NCBI GenBank assembly: GCA_946885645.1 | Contig: CAMPGU010000105.1 | Coordinates: 1 to 12,720, forward strand | DNA length: 12,720 bases | Source of the DNA: an uncultured Haloferula sp. | GTDB lineage: Bacteria; Verrucomicrobiota; Verrucomicrobiae; Verrucomicrobiales; Akkermansiaceae | Direction: 5' to 3' | In this document: in pieces, positions 1 through 7,197 of the stretch | Numbering within the stretch: the stretch's first letter is position 1 | Layout: the number at the start of each line of letters is the position of its first letter | Notes under the pieces: model-generated | Told to the model about the DNA's origin: nothing | Database searches by the model: none | The model's input: only the letters and a program-made list of their open reading frames with translations | Made by a program: the position numbers and the translations under genes

Positions 1-33
1 CCTTTATCCGCCCGGGCCCCGGGCGGATAAAGG
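1..33. terminator. Perfect GC-rich hairpin, possible bidirectional terminator
   Basis: A perfect inverted repeat spans the first 33 bases, with 16-base arms around a central C at position 17. The arms begin CCTTTATCCGCCCG. It lies about 78 bases downstream of the minus-strand gene that ends at 111 and may also serve an unseen gene to the left. TTTA and TAAA flank the GC core on each strand but there is no long U-tract, so the terminator call is tentative. The core arms TCCGCCCGG/CCGGGCGGA recur in the hairpin at 543-563. The repeat touches the window edge and may extend further left. Confidence 0.5.
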
Positions 34-110
34 AGCCTTGGCGCTCCCCTCGCTGGAGACCGGCGGGGCGCAGGGTTGATATGCAAACTACTCCGCCGTC
101 CGGCAATTTT

Positions 111-458
111 CTATTCCTCTCCTACCTCCGGCGCGAGTTCCGGCGGCGGCGGATCGGTATCCACCGCGCGGATCACGGCTTCGGCGAGATCCATCTTCAA
201 CGCCGGGCCTACGAGGAAGATCTCCCCGGTGCGAGGGTTTGCCACCACCTGCAGCGAGGTTTCTTCCGCGGGGTCGTCCGGGAGTGCTTTCTTCAGAAGA
301 TCCGCGACCTTCTCCGAATCCGCGTGCCGCACCGACACGAACTTTGTCACCACAGAGACAGAAAGGTTTTCACCTGCCCCACCGAAAGCCGGGGCAGGCA
401 GGGCGGAGCCTGCCGGAGCAAGTGGAAGTAAAAGACTGCAGAGGGCGAAGAGCTTCAT
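111..458 (-). CDS. Small secreted protein with secretin-N-like domain
   Basis: This 115-residue protein begins with a hydrophobic signal peptide (about residues 1-19, ending near PAGSAL), so it is probably exported to the periplasm. Residues about 38-102 run from KFVSVRHADSEKVADLLKKA through VVANPRTGEIFLVGP to DLAEAVIRAVDTD. This matches the strand-helix-strand-helix pattern of the short N1/NolW-like domains in secretins of type II and IV systems. There it would be one of several repeats before the barrel, but here it stands alone and is followed only by a Pro/Glu-rich tail. The start has no clear ribosome binding site. It lies downstream of pit on the same strand with a 114-base gap holding a hairpin, so it may be transcribed separately. 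The domain call rests on pattern, not on a search, and the function is unknown. Confidence 0.65.
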   Translation of the reverse strand: MKLFALCSLLLPLAPAGSALPAPAFGGAGENLSVSVVTKFVSVRHADSEKVADLLKKALPDDPAEETSLQVVANPRTGEIFLVGPALKMDLAEAVIRAVDTDPPPPELAPEVGEE

Positions 459-542
459 GTTGCTCTGAGAACACCGGGCGCAGGGACTTTTGTCCCTCGC
501 ATGGCCAGAGGCAGGAGAAACGGGGGAGACAAGCCGCTTTCC

Positions 543-563
543 TCCGCCCGGAGCCCGGGCGGA
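543..563. terminator. Hairpin after the phosphate transporter gene
   Basis: The arms TCCGCCCGG and CCGGGCGGA (9 bp) enclose the loop AGC, 9 bases beyond the pit stop codon on the minus strand. Reading plus, six T residues follow at 568-573; reading minus (the direction of pit) there is no T-run after the stem. It could end pit transcription or act as a bidirectional terminator. The same 9-bp arms occur in the hairpin at 1-33. Confidence 0.5.
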
Positions 564-572
564 CCACTTTTT

Positions 573-2027
573 TCATCCTGCCACCTTCAGCCAAAGCCAC
601 ATCGACACGTAGGCGACTCCGCCCGCAGCGGGAAGGGTGAGCACCCAGGCACCGAGGATCTTTCGCACGATTTTCATGTCGATGGCACTGAAGCGCTTGG
701 TGGCTCCCACGCCCATGATCGCGGTGGTGATGGCGTGGGTGGTGGAAACCGTCATCCCGAATTTCCCGGTCACAGCGAGCAGGGTGGCGGCGGTGGTCTC
801 CGCGGCGAAGCCGTGCACCGGCTGCAGCTTCACCATCTTGTGCCCCATCGTCTTGATGATGCGCCAGCCGCCTGCGGAGGTTCCGGCCGCCATCACGAGG
901 GCGCAAACGATCTTGATCCAGGCCGGTACATCGGGAGCCAGATCGCGGACCTTGCCGGCCATCGCGTGCAGCGGGTTTGCGCCCTCTTTCGAGGCCTTTT
1001 CTCCCTCCGCGCGCAAGGCCTCCACCCAGTCGGTCGGCTTCAACGCCACCATCGGGCCTAGCACGGGAATCTTCGGCAGGAAGCGGGCTTTCTCCCGCGC
1101 CATGCTCGCATCGTAGTCCTCTCTGACGTCCGCGCGGGCGCGTTCCGCCCCGGCGGGGTCGCCCAGGTCGTCATGCACCTCGGCGGCCAGTGAAAGGAAC
1201 GCCTCCCGGAACTCGCCGGAGCGCATCTTGAATCCCTCCCTCTCCAATCCGGCCGCGGTGTCGAGGGTGTGCTTGCCCTCCATCACGGTCAGGATCAACT
1301 GCTCCGCCGCAGGGGTCTTCTCCATTTTCAGGAAGCCCAGCCATTTCGGCAGGGTTTCAAAGGATCCGGCGGTGGTCGCCGTGACCAGCGCCAGGGTGAT
1401 GATTCCCATCGTTTTCTGCGCGTCGGCCAGGCCGTGGGCAAAGCCCATGTAGCTGGCGCTGAAAATCTGCGCGCGGCCGAAGAAACGGTTCACCCACATC
1501 GGGCGGGCGTTCCGTAGCAGCGCGTAGAGGATCGCCATGACCAGAAAGCCACCCACCAGGCCGACTATCGGCGAGCCGAGCATCGGCCAGATCACCTTGT
1601 GCAGCACGCCTTCCATGACCAGCTTGCCGTTCTTGAGCTTCTCCTGGGACCAGATGATGGCGTCCCAATGGTTCTGGGCCGTTGCCAGCGTGGCCCCGCA
1701 GAGCCCGCCGACCAGCGCGTGGGTGGAGCTGGAAGGAAGACCGAGCCACCAGGTGAGGAGATTCCACACGATGCCGCCGAAAAGCGCGCAGATGATCGTG
1801 GCGGTGGTGACGTAATGCGAGTCCACGAGGCCGGAGGAAACGGTTTTCGCCACCGCGTGCCCGACCAGCGCGCCGAGCAGATTGGTCACGGCGGCCAGCA
1901 TGATCGCCTGCCGGGGAGTCAGCACCTTCGTGGAGACCACCGTGGCGATGGAATTCGCCGTGTCGTGAAAGCCGTTGATGAACTCGAAGGCGAGCGCCAC
2001 GAGGATAACGACGATGATGAGCGTCAT
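573..2027 (-). CDS. pit: Inorganic phosphate transporter, PiT family
   Basis: This 484-residue inner-membrane protein belongs to the PiT family, which imports inorganic phosphate (often as a metal-phosphate complex) driven by H+ or Na+. The family signature is present twice, as expected from the internal duplication: NGFHDTANSIATVVST at residues 18-33 and the VHGFAAETTAATLLAV region near 404-419. GLPSSSTHALVGG (96-108) pairs with VSTTHAITTAIMGVG (427-441), and FAHGLADAQKTMG lies at 196-208. Hydrophobic segments cluster in residues 1-230 and 368-484. Between them is a hydrophilic, charged stretch of about 135 residues, as in many bacterial Pit proteins. The start lies 12 bases beyond the stop of the DUF47 gene, so the two are almost certainly cotranscribed. 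Family assignment is secure; which cation drives uptake cannot be read from the sequence. Confidence 0.95.
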   Translation of the reverse strand: MTLIIVVILVALAFEFINGFHDTANSIATVVSTKVLTPRQAIMLAAVTNLLGALVGHAVAKTVSSGLVDSHYVTTATIICALFGGIVWNLLTWWLGLPSSSTHALVGGLCGATLATAQNHWDAIIWSQEKLKNGKLVMEGVLHKVIWPMLGSPIVGLVGGFLVMAILYALLRNARPMWVNRFFGRAQIFSASYMGFAHGLADAQKTMGIITLALVTATTAGSFETLPKWLGFLKMEKTPAAEQLILTVMEGKHTLDTAAGLEREGFKMRSGEFREAFLSLAAEVHDDLGDPAGAERARADVREDYDASMAREKARFLPKIPVLGPMVALKPTDWVEALRAEGEKASKEGANPLHAMAGKVRDLAPDVPAWIKIVCALVMAAGTSAGGWRIIKTMGHKMVKLQPVHGFAAETTAATLLAVTGKFGMTVSTTHAITTAIMGVGATKRFSAIDMKIVRKILGAWVLTLPAAGGVAYVSMWLWLKVAG

Positions 2028-2039
2028 GTCAGGCGCGCG

Positions 2040-2666
2040 TCAGGAATTCTTGTACGCGATCTGTTTCGCCACGTTGCCGACGTCCCGGCATCGGTCGAAG
2101 ACCTTTTCGAGCAAGTCGTAAAGATTCGAGACGATCACCACGAGCAGGGTCTCGTGCTTGCCGCTGTAGAGATCCTTCAGGCACTCCAGCATGAGCTTGT
2201 CCGCATCGCCCTCGATCTGCTGCATCCGGTCGTTGAGTTCCTTCATCCGCACGATGTCCATTCCCTTGCGCAGGGCATGGATCATCTCCACCACCAGCCC
2301 GGTAGCCTCGTCGAGCATCGCCGCGTGGCGGTTGAAATTCACGGATGCGACCTTCTCCTGGGAGATCAGGTAGCGTTCGACGAACTTCTCGACCGTTTTC
2401 GGGATCTTGTAGAGAGCGGTGGAGAGGGCCTCGATGTCCTCCCGCTCCAGCGCGGTGACGAAGCTTTTCACCAGGAGATCGCTGATCTGCTGGGTGATGA
2501 GCTTATCCTTTTTCCGCACTTCGGCGAATTCCCCGAGGGACGGAGCTTTCTCGTGACGGAGGACAAGGGTCAGCCCCTCGATGCTTTGGCAGGCCTCCTC
2601 GGCGCTGGCCACGAGCAGGTCGAAAAAACGGTCCTCTTTGCCGAACAGGCGTTGGATGGAGATCAT
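2040..2666 (-). CDS. DUF47 (PhoU-like) partner of the phosphate transporter
   Basis: This 208-residue, mostly alpha-helical protein has the hallmarks of the DUF47 family, which is distantly related to PhoU and commonly encoded next to PiT transporters, where it is thought to regulate or assist uptake. Visible features are the N-terminus MISIQRLFGKEDRFFDLL, the TALEREDIEALS segment (71-82), and the C-terminal DRCRDVGNVAKQIAYKNS, which resembles the usual D-x-C-x-D-V ending. The frame stays open upstream to an ATG at 2792, but those 42 extra residues are Arg/Ala-rich and unlike the family, so the ATG at 2666 is chosen; no clear ribosome binding site precedes it. It is the first gene of a two-gene operon with pit and diverges from pstB. 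Confidence 0.9.
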   Translation of the reverse strand: MISIQRLFGKEDRFFDLLVASAEEACQSIEGLTLVLRHEKAPSLGEFAEVRKKDKLITQQISDLLVKSFVTALEREDIEALSTALYKIPKTVEKFVERYLISQEKVASVNFNRHAAMLDEATGLVVEMIHALRKGMDIVRMKELNDRMQQIEGDADKLMLECLKDLYSGKHETLLVVIVSNLYDLLEKVFDRCRDVGNVAKQIAYKNS

Positions 2667-2790
2667 GGGAAGGTTTCCGCCGGGATTTGTGTCGAAAACG
2701 TCACACGTGGCAAGCCGCGCGAGCCTGATTCCCTGACAAAGTCCCGCTGCTGCCGGGCGCCAGCGGGCGGCGAGACCTTTACAATCCGCC
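2667..2790. promoter_or_regulatory. Divergent promoter region between DUF47-pit and pstB-phoU
   Basis: This gap must carry promoters for both phosphate operons. For the minus strand, a TTGCCA box (complement of 2708-2713) lies 17 bases before ACAAAT (complement of 2685-2690), a plausible but imperfect -35/-10 pair giving a short leader for the DUF47 gene. For the plus strand, TACAAT at 2780-2785 is a good -10 but sits only 5 bases before the first pstB ATG and lacks a clear -35. An imperfect dyad with TGTG and CACA ends overlaps the minus-strand spacer. No clear tandem Pho-box repeat (CTGTCAT-like) was seen. These are readings by eye. Confidence 0.3.
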
Positions 2791-3651
2791 ATGTCATTGC
2801 TAACCGAAGCCCCGCCGCGGAGACGGCCGACGCACCCGCCGATGACGCAAGATCAACCCGCGCCCCCTCCTGCCAGTTCGCCGGTGCCTGCCGGAATCCC
2901 GGCAATCCAAGTGAATGGCGTCGATTTCTCCTATGGGGAGAAACAGGTGCTCAAGGATGTCTCCCTGGACGTCCCGACCAACGAAGTGGTGGCCTTCATC
3001 GGGCCTTCCGGCTGTGGGAAAACCACGCTGCTCCGGTGCTTCAATCGAATGAACGACCTGGTGCCCGGCGCCCGGGTGACGAAAGGCTCGATCATCATCG
3101 AGGGAGCGAACATCGCGGACAAATCCATCGATCCCGTCCAGCTCCGCCGCCACGTGGGGATGGTATTCCAGAAATACAACCCCTTCCCCCGCAGCATCTA
3201 CGACAACGTGGCCTATGGGCCGCGCACCCTGGGGGAGAAGCGGAAATCGGTGCTCGACGAAGTGGTGGAGAAGTCCCTCCGGCGCGCCGCTCTCTGGGAG
3301 GAGGTGAAAGACCGGCTGAACGACATCGCCACCGGCCTCTCCGGCGGCCAGCAGCAGCGCCTCTGCATCGCCCGCACGATGGCGGTGGACCCGGAAATCA
3401 TCCTGATGGACGAGCCCTGCTCGGCCCTGGATCCCATCGCCACCGGCCACGTGGAGGACCTGATCCTCGGCCTCCGCGAGCACTACACGATCGTCATCGT
3501 GACCCACAACATGCAGCAGGCGACGCGGGTTTCCGACCGTACGGCTTTCTTTTATCTCGGGGAAATGGTGGAATACGACGCCACCCGGAAGATCTTTGAA
3601 AATCCCGCGCACAAGCGCACCTTGGACTACATCAGCGGCCGTTTCGGTTGA
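2791..3651 (+). CDS. pstB: Phosphate ABC transporter ATP-binding protein PstB
   Basis: This ABC ATPase powers high-affinity phosphate import by the PstSCAB complex, on the cytoplasmic face of the membrane. Counting from the ATG at 2791 (286 residues), Walker [10 protein letters not shown] is at 71-79, the Q-loop is in [20 protein letters not shown] (Q127), the signature LSGGQQQR at 183-190, Walker B IILMDEP at 203-209 and the switch His is H239. The Q-loop sequence and [14 protein letters not shown] are diagnostic of PstB rather than other ABC ATPases. The first 35 or so residues are Pro/Arg-rich and absent from typical PstB proteins of about 250-260 residues, so translation may start at the ATG at 2842 (MTQDQ) instead. 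phoU follows after 9 bases. pstS, pstC and pstA are not in the window. Confidence 0.93.
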   Translation: MSLLTEAPPRRRPTHPPMTQDQPAPPPASSPVPAGIPAIQVNGVDFSYGEKQVLKDVSLDVPTNEVVAFIGPSGCGKTTLLRCFNRMNDLVPGARVTKGSIIIEGANIADKSIDPVQLRRHVGMVFQKYNPFPRSIYDNVAYGPRTLGEKRKSVLDEVVEKSLRRAALWEEVKDRLNDIATGLSGGQQQRLCIARTMAVDPEIILMDEPCSALDPIATGHVEDLILGLREHYTIVIVTHNMQQATRVSDRTAFFYLGEMVEYDATRKIFENPAHKRTLDYISGRFG

Positions 3652-3660
3652 CCCATCCTC

Positions 3661-4371
3661 ATGCACTCGGACACCCCACACATTCTCCGCGAGTTCGACC
3701 AAGCCTTTGCCGCGCTGCGCAACGAGGTCATCTCCATGGCCGGCCAAGCCCGGCTCAATCTGGAACGGGCGATGCAGGGCTTGCTGGAGCGTGATCTGGA
3801 GCGTTGCAAGGCGGCCATCGCGGACGATGACGAGGTGGACGAGGCGGAACTGCGCATCGACCGCATCGGCATGGAGACGTTGGTCCGCTTTCATCCCGTG
3901 GCCAGCGACCTGCGGCAGGTAATTACTTCGATGAAGGTGGCCGCGAACCTCGAACGGGTGTCGGACCACGCCACGAACATCGCCAAGCGGGCCCGCAAGA
4001 TGCTGGCTCGCACCGAGTGCCCGGAAACCACTTTCCTGGAGCCACTCTACGCCTTGGCCGACCAGCAGCTCCGCGACGCCCTTTCCGCCTACACGGACCG
4101 CAATGCCGAGCTCGGCCAGTCCCTCCAGGTCAAGGACAAGGAGCTGGATAAAATGCACAAGCGCCTGATCGCGTCCTTCACCACCCGGCTCGAAGAGGGC
4201 GGTGAGCGCGCCGAAGATTACCTACACCTCGTTTTCGTGGCCCGCTCGCTGGAACGCATCGGCGACCTGGCGAAGAACATCGGCGAAGATGCCGTCTATC
4301 TCGACTCCGCCAAGGATATCCGCTACGAGCGGCACAGCAAGCCGGCCGCAGGGGAAGTGCCGGCGGAGTGA
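3661..4371 (+). CDS. phoU: Phosphate transport regulator PhoU
   Basis: PhoU is a cytoplasmic helical protein that links the Pst transporter to PhoR/PhoB signalling and restrains phosphate uptake. This 236-residue protein has the normal length and two PhoU repeats. The first ends in NLERVSDHATNIAKRA (96-111) with the E98-xxx-D102 metal-binding pair. The second ends in ARSLERIGDLAKNIGEDAVY (204-223) with E208-xxx-D212. It begins 9 bases after the pstB stop, so the two genes form an operon; the pstB-phoU order is the usual one. No phoB or phoR gene is nearby. The ending KPAAGEVPAE is a short unstructured tail. Identification is secure. Confidence 0.95.
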   Translation: MHSDTPHILREFDQAFAALRNEVISMAGQARLNLERAMQGLLERDLERCKAAIADDDEVDEAELRIDRIGMETLVRFHPVASDLRQVITSMKVAANLERVSDHATNIAKRARKMLARTECPETTFLEPLYALADQQLRDALSAYTDRNAELGQSLQVKDKELDKMHKRLIASFTTRLEEGGERAEDYLHLVFVARSLERIGDLAKNIGEDAVYLDSAKDIRYERHSKPAAGEVPAE

Positions 4372-4376
4372 TTTGG

Positions 4377-4396
4377 CCGGGGGCCTTTGACCCCGG
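4377..4396 (+). terminator. Weak hairpin after phoU
   Basis: Five bases past the phoU stop codon, CCGGGG (4377-4382) can pair with CCCCGG (4391-4396) around an 8-base loop. No T-run follows, so this is at best a weak or Rho-assisted terminator for pstB-phoU. Confidence 0.3.
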
Positions 4397-4489
4397 TGGC
4401 GGCGAATTTGCAGGGGCGACCAAGCCCGTTCAACGGCGTAGCTATTCGGAAGCTATCCCTTTGCTACCAACGCGTCCCGGAAATGAAAC

Positions 4490-4513
4490 GGCCCGGCGCT
4501 TGCACGCCGGGCC
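4490..4513 (-). terminator. Hairpin terminator of xylA
   Basis: GGCCCGGCG (4490-4498) and CGCCGGGCC (4505-4513) form a perfect 9-bp stem with a 6-base loop, about 49 bases beyond the xylA stop codon. Read on the minus strand the stem is followed by GTTTCATTTCC, a T-rich but interrupted tail, which suits xylA better than phoU. It lies in the convergent gap between phoU and xylA and may stop transcription from both sides. Nothing else gene-like was seen in that gap (4372-4561). Confidence 0.6.
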
Positions 4514-4561
4514 ATTGGCACCCGTAGGAAGGTGACTTGATGCGGGTTTGCCCCGCCCGAG

Positions 4562-5869
4562 TCACAGAAGCTCGTTGAGGATGTTTTCCAGCAGCTCCTG
4601 ACGGCCGGAAGCGAGGACGGGTTCGCCGTTCTGCTTCACCCATTCGGTCAGTTCGTCGAAGTTGGTGCTGCCGCTCTCGACGCGCTGGCCGATGCCGCTG
4701 TCCCAGGTCGCGTAGCGGGTCTTCACGAAATCCTCGATCCGTCCGTCGGCACGGATGGCGGCAGCCACTTTCAGACCACGGGCGAAGGCGTCCATCCCGC
4801 CGATGTGGGCGTGGAAGAGATCGATGGGCTCGTGCGATTCGCGGCGGCGCTTGGCGTCGAAATTGAGGCCGCCGGTGGTGAAGCCGCCCATCTCCAGGAC
4901 CTTCAGCATCACCTTCGTGGTGCCGTAGATGTCCGTCGGAAATTGGTCGGTATCCCAGCCCAGCAGGGTGTCGCCCTGGTTGGCATCGATCGAGCCGAGC
5001 GCGTTCGAGCCGAGCGCGACGGTCAATTCGTGTTCCATCGTGTGACCCGCCAGCGTCGCGTGGTTGGTCTCGATGTTCAGCTTGAAGTGGTCCAGCAGGT
5101 TATACTGGCGCAGGAAGTTCAAGCAGGCCGCGGAATCGGAGTCGTACTGGTGAGTGGAGGGTTCGCGCGGCTTCGGCTCGATGTAGAATTGACCGGTGTA
5201 GCCGATCTTCTTGGCATAAGCCACGGCCATGTGAAGCAGGGCGGCCAGATGGTCCAGCTCGCGCTTCATGTCCGTATTCAGCAGCGTGGCATAGCCCTCG
5301 CGGCCGCCCCAGAAGGTGTAGCCCTCGCCACCCAGCGCGTGGGTCGCATCCATCGCGGCCTTCACCTGTGCCGCGGCGTAGGCGAAAACGCGGGCATCCG
5401 GCGAAGTCCCGGCACCCTGCGCGTAGCGCGGGTGGGCGAAGAGGCAGGCCGTGCCCCAGAGGAGCTTCTTGCCGGTGGATTTCTGCAGCTGGCCCAGGTG
5501 CGCCACCACTTCATTGAGCGCGGCGGTGGACTTGTCGAAATCGTTGAGCTCAGGCGCGATGTCGCGGTCGTGGAAGCAGTAGTAGTCGATGTCGATCTTA
5601 TCGAGGAACTCGAAGAACACGTCCGCGCGCTTCTTGGCGTTGTCCACGGAATCGGAAAGATCATCCCACGGGGTCACCGCCGTGCCGCCGCCGAAGGGAT
5701 CGGAGAGGCTGTTGCGCATGACGTGCCAGTAGGCCGCGCCGAAGCGCATGTGCTCGCGCATGGTTTTCCCTTCGATGATCTCGTCGGGGTTGTAATGCTT
5801 GAAGGCGAGGGGATTCTTGGATTTAGAACCCTCGAACACGATCTTGGGAATGTCCGGGAAGTAGGCCAT
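4562..5869 (-). CDS. xylA: Xylose isomerase (EC 5.3.1.5), class II
   Basis: Xylose isomerase converts D-xylose to D-xylulose (and glucose to fructose) in the cytoplasm using two divalent metal ions. The 435-residue protein has the class II length and every key residue, offset by one from the E. coli numbering. The catalytic pair is H100/D103 in [12 protein letters not shown]. The metal ligands are E231 (with K233) in [16 protein letters not shown]267 and H270 in [13 protein letters not shown]295 in [11 protein letters not shown]306 and D308 in [10 protein letters not shown], and D338 in [10 protein letters not shown]. The ATG at 5869 is preferred over a GTG at 5878: it is preceded by GGTGA at suitable spacing and gives the usual MAYFP-type N-terminus. 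No xylulokinase or xylose transporter is adjacent, so it appears as a single-gene unit. The gene looks intact and functional. Confidence 0.96.
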   Translation of the reverse strand: MAYFPDIPKIVFEGSKSKNPLAFKHYNPDEIIEGKTMREHMRFGAAYWHVMRNSLSDPFGGGTAVTPWDDLSDSVDNAKKRADVFFEFLDKIDIDYYCFHDRDIAPELNDFDKSTAALNEVVAHLGQLQKSTGKKLLWGTACLFAHPRYAQGAGTSPDARVFAYAAAQVKAAMDATHALGGEGYTFWGGREGYATLLNTDMKRELDHLAALLHMAVAYAKKIGYTGQFYIEPKPREPSTHQYDSDSAACLNFLRQYNLLDHFKLNIETNHATLAGHTMEHELTVALGSNALGSIDANQGDTLLGWDTDQFPTDIYGTTKVMLKVLEMGGFTTGGLNFDAKRRRESHEPIDLFHAHIGGMDAFARGLKVAAAIRADGRIEDFVKTRYATWDSGIGQRVESGSTNFDELTEWVKQNGEPVLASGRQELLENILNELL

Positions 5870-5916
5870 GGAAGTCACCGCAATACGTGAGTGCCCCGGA
5901 TGAGTCCATCACTGAA

Positions 5917-5934
5917 TTGTGTATGTTTTCACAA
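5917..5934 (-). promoter_or_regulatory. Dyad upstream of xylA, possible operator
   Basis: TTGTG (5917-5921) and CACAA (5930-5934) form an inverted repeat with an 8-base AT-rich spacer, 48 bases before the xylA start, in an AT-rich island within GC-rich DNA. Position and symmetry suit a regulator site or promoter region for xylA. No convincing -35/-10 pair was found and the regulator cannot be named. Confidence 0.3.
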
Positions 5935-6136
5935 ATGGTGTCGCCTGAATCCAACCGGAACGCCGGAAGGGGGCTGAAGGGGCTTGGACGATGCCGTCGC
6001 GCGGGGGTGCACCAAGCGCGGCGATGGGCAACCCCGGCGCAGCAGAATCGACATGGTTCACCCCGCGACGAACGCGGGAGCCGCATTTTACGGCCTTCGA
6101 GCACCACGTCCGATGCCTCTTATCCGGTGTCTTGAT

Positions 6137-6339
6137 CCGGAAGGGGGAGCGCACGCGCCCCCGCGTGCCGTTTCCGGCGCCCCGCCGGAAACCGTGTCCC
6201 CTCAGCTACGTGCTCCCTCGGGACCTGTGCCCCCCCCGAGCACTTCTCCGAGCCAAGGAATTTCCTGGTCGGATCTGCCTTCCGGAGCGCGGGGGCGCGC
6301 TCCGGGACACGCGGGGGCGTGTGTGCTCCCCTTTTCCGG
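6137..6339. repeat. About 200-bp nested inverted-repeat block, structured non-coding element
   Basis: This segment lies in the 476-base gene-free gap 5879-6354 and is dense in hairpins. In order: GCACGCG/CGCGTGC with loop CCCC (6151-6168); TTTCCGGCG/CGCCGGAAA with loop CCC (6171-6191); GTGCTC/GAGCAC (6210-6243); AGGAA/TTCCT (6256-6266); CCGGAGCGCG/CGCGCTCCGG with loop GGGG (6282-6305); ACACGC/GCGTGT with loop GGGG (6307-6322). The block is also one large imperfect palindrome: 6137-6168 resembles the reverse complement of 6307-6339 (CCGGAA, GGGGAGC, CGCCCCCGCGTG shared). It begins 15 bases beyond the stop of the metal permease gene, so part of it may end that transcript. It matches no RNA family that I recognise. 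A miniature inverted-repeat element, a tandem terminator or a structured RNA are all possible. In the rest of the gap (5941-6136) I see nothing. Confidence 0.6.
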
Positions 6340-6354
6340 CCAGCGGGTTCTTTT

Positions 6355-7188
6355 CTACCGCCGCCGGCTCGCAATTACCCCGTAGCGGGGGCTGAAAATC
6401 CAAGCCGCGAGAAAGAATACCCCGAGCAGCATGACGATCGCCGGTCCCGGTGCGAGTCCCAGCCAAGTGGACGAAATCACCCCTGCGACCGCTCCCACGG
6501 CACCCAGGATGCCTCCGCCCCAGAAAAGGGCGGACGTGCGGTCCGTCACCAGCGAAATCGTCGCCGCCGGTGCTACCAGCATCCCCACGGAAAGCACGCA
6601 CCCCACCGCTTGGAGCGATGCGACCAGCGAGAGGATCAGCATCCCGAAGATCAGATATTGCATCAGCCGCACGGGCACCCCTTGGGCGGCCGCCACATTC
6701 GGCTCGAACATCGTCAGCAGCAGCGGACGCATCAGGAGATTCGCGACCACCAGCGTGAGCGCACCGATCGCGAAGGCGACCCACAGATCCGGATTCCCCA
6801 CCGCCATGATGTCGCCGAAAAGCCAGTGCTCCAGCTCCTGCCGGGTATCCAGCCGCGGCAGCAAGGCCACCCCGGCGGCGAAGGCGGTCGTGTAAATCAC
6901 CGCTAGGGCGGTGCCCTGCGCGACCCGGTTCCCCCGGGCCACGGCGACCGAACCCAGCCCGACCATCAGGGCGGCGAAGAGCGCCCCTACGAAAGCGCTC
7001 GCCTGCGTCAGGGCGCCCGTCAGCAGGATTCCCAGGGTGATGCCGGGGAGCATGGTGTGGGAGAGCGCGCTCACCGACAGCGCGTTCCGCCGCAGCACGA
7101 CGAAGCCGCTGAAGAAGCCGTTGGTGAAGCCGATCAGCAGGGCTGCGGCCAGGGCTCGCTGGTAGAAGGGATTTGAGAAAAGGTCCAA
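6355..7188 (-). CDS. Zinc/manganese-type ABC transporter permease
   Basis: This 277-residue integral membrane protein belongs to the ABC-3 family (ZnuB/MntB/TroC-like), which forms the channel for import of Zn2+, Mn2+ or related ions. Most of its length is hydrophobic, about seven to eight segments. Family features are FSGFVVLRRNALSVSALSHT near residues 27-46, the cytoplasmic stretch around LEHWLFGDIMAV that contacts the ATPase, and QAVGCVLSVGMLVAPAATI in the C-terminal half. It starts 9 bases after the stop of the ATPase gene and is the last gene of the operon. The inverted-repeat block at 6137-6339 lies just downstream. Zinc or manganese specificity cannot be decided from the permease alone. 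Confidence 0.92.
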   Translation of the reverse strand: MDLFSNPFYQRALAAALLIGFTNGFFSGFVVLRRNALSVSALSHTMLPGITLGILLTGALTQASAFVGALFAALMVGLGSVAVARGNRVAQGTALAVIYTTAFAAGVALLPRLDTRQELEHWLFGDIMAVGNPDLWVAFAIGALTLVVANLLMRPLLLTMFEPNVAAAQGVPVRLMQYLIFGMLILSLVASLQAVGCVLSVGMLVAPAATISLVTDRTSALFWGGGILGAVGAVAGVISSTWLGLAPGPAIVMLLGVFFLAAWIFSPRYGVIASRRR

Positions 7189-7197
7189 AGCGGGAAA

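Noticed and set aside
2667..2790. A Pho box in the divergent phosphate promoter
   Set aside because: No tandem 7-base direct repeats resembling CTGTCAT with 11-base periodicity could be seen; only an imperfect dyad is present.
1599..3599. A 666-codon open frame on the plus strand
   Set aside because: It runs antisense to the pit and DUF47 genes and then out of frame through pstB. Its product is His/Arg/Gly-rich with no recognisable domain, typical of shadow frames in GC-rich DNA.
2800..4158. A 452-codon minus-strand frame
   Set aside because: It is antisense to pstB and phoU, with low-complexity His/Val/Asp-rich composition and no domain.
4430..4470. GTAGC/GCTAC pairing and repeated AGCTAT in the phoU-xylA gap
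   Set aside because: The stem is only 5 bp with a 20-base loop and the direct repeat is 6 bases, both expected by chance.
6137..6339. Possible RNase P RNA, tmRNA or SRP RNA in the hairpin block
   Set aside because: I could not find the conserved cores of these RNAs (for example the GAGGAAAGTCC-type core or the SRP GGAAGGAAGCA-type core), so no known RNA name is given.
5909..6395. Several overlapping frames of 80-134 codons in the xylA to metal-permease gap
   Set aside because: The products are Pro/Arg/Gly-rich, differ in every frame and run through the hairpin block. None has a family pattern or ribosome binding site, so the gap is treated as non-coding.
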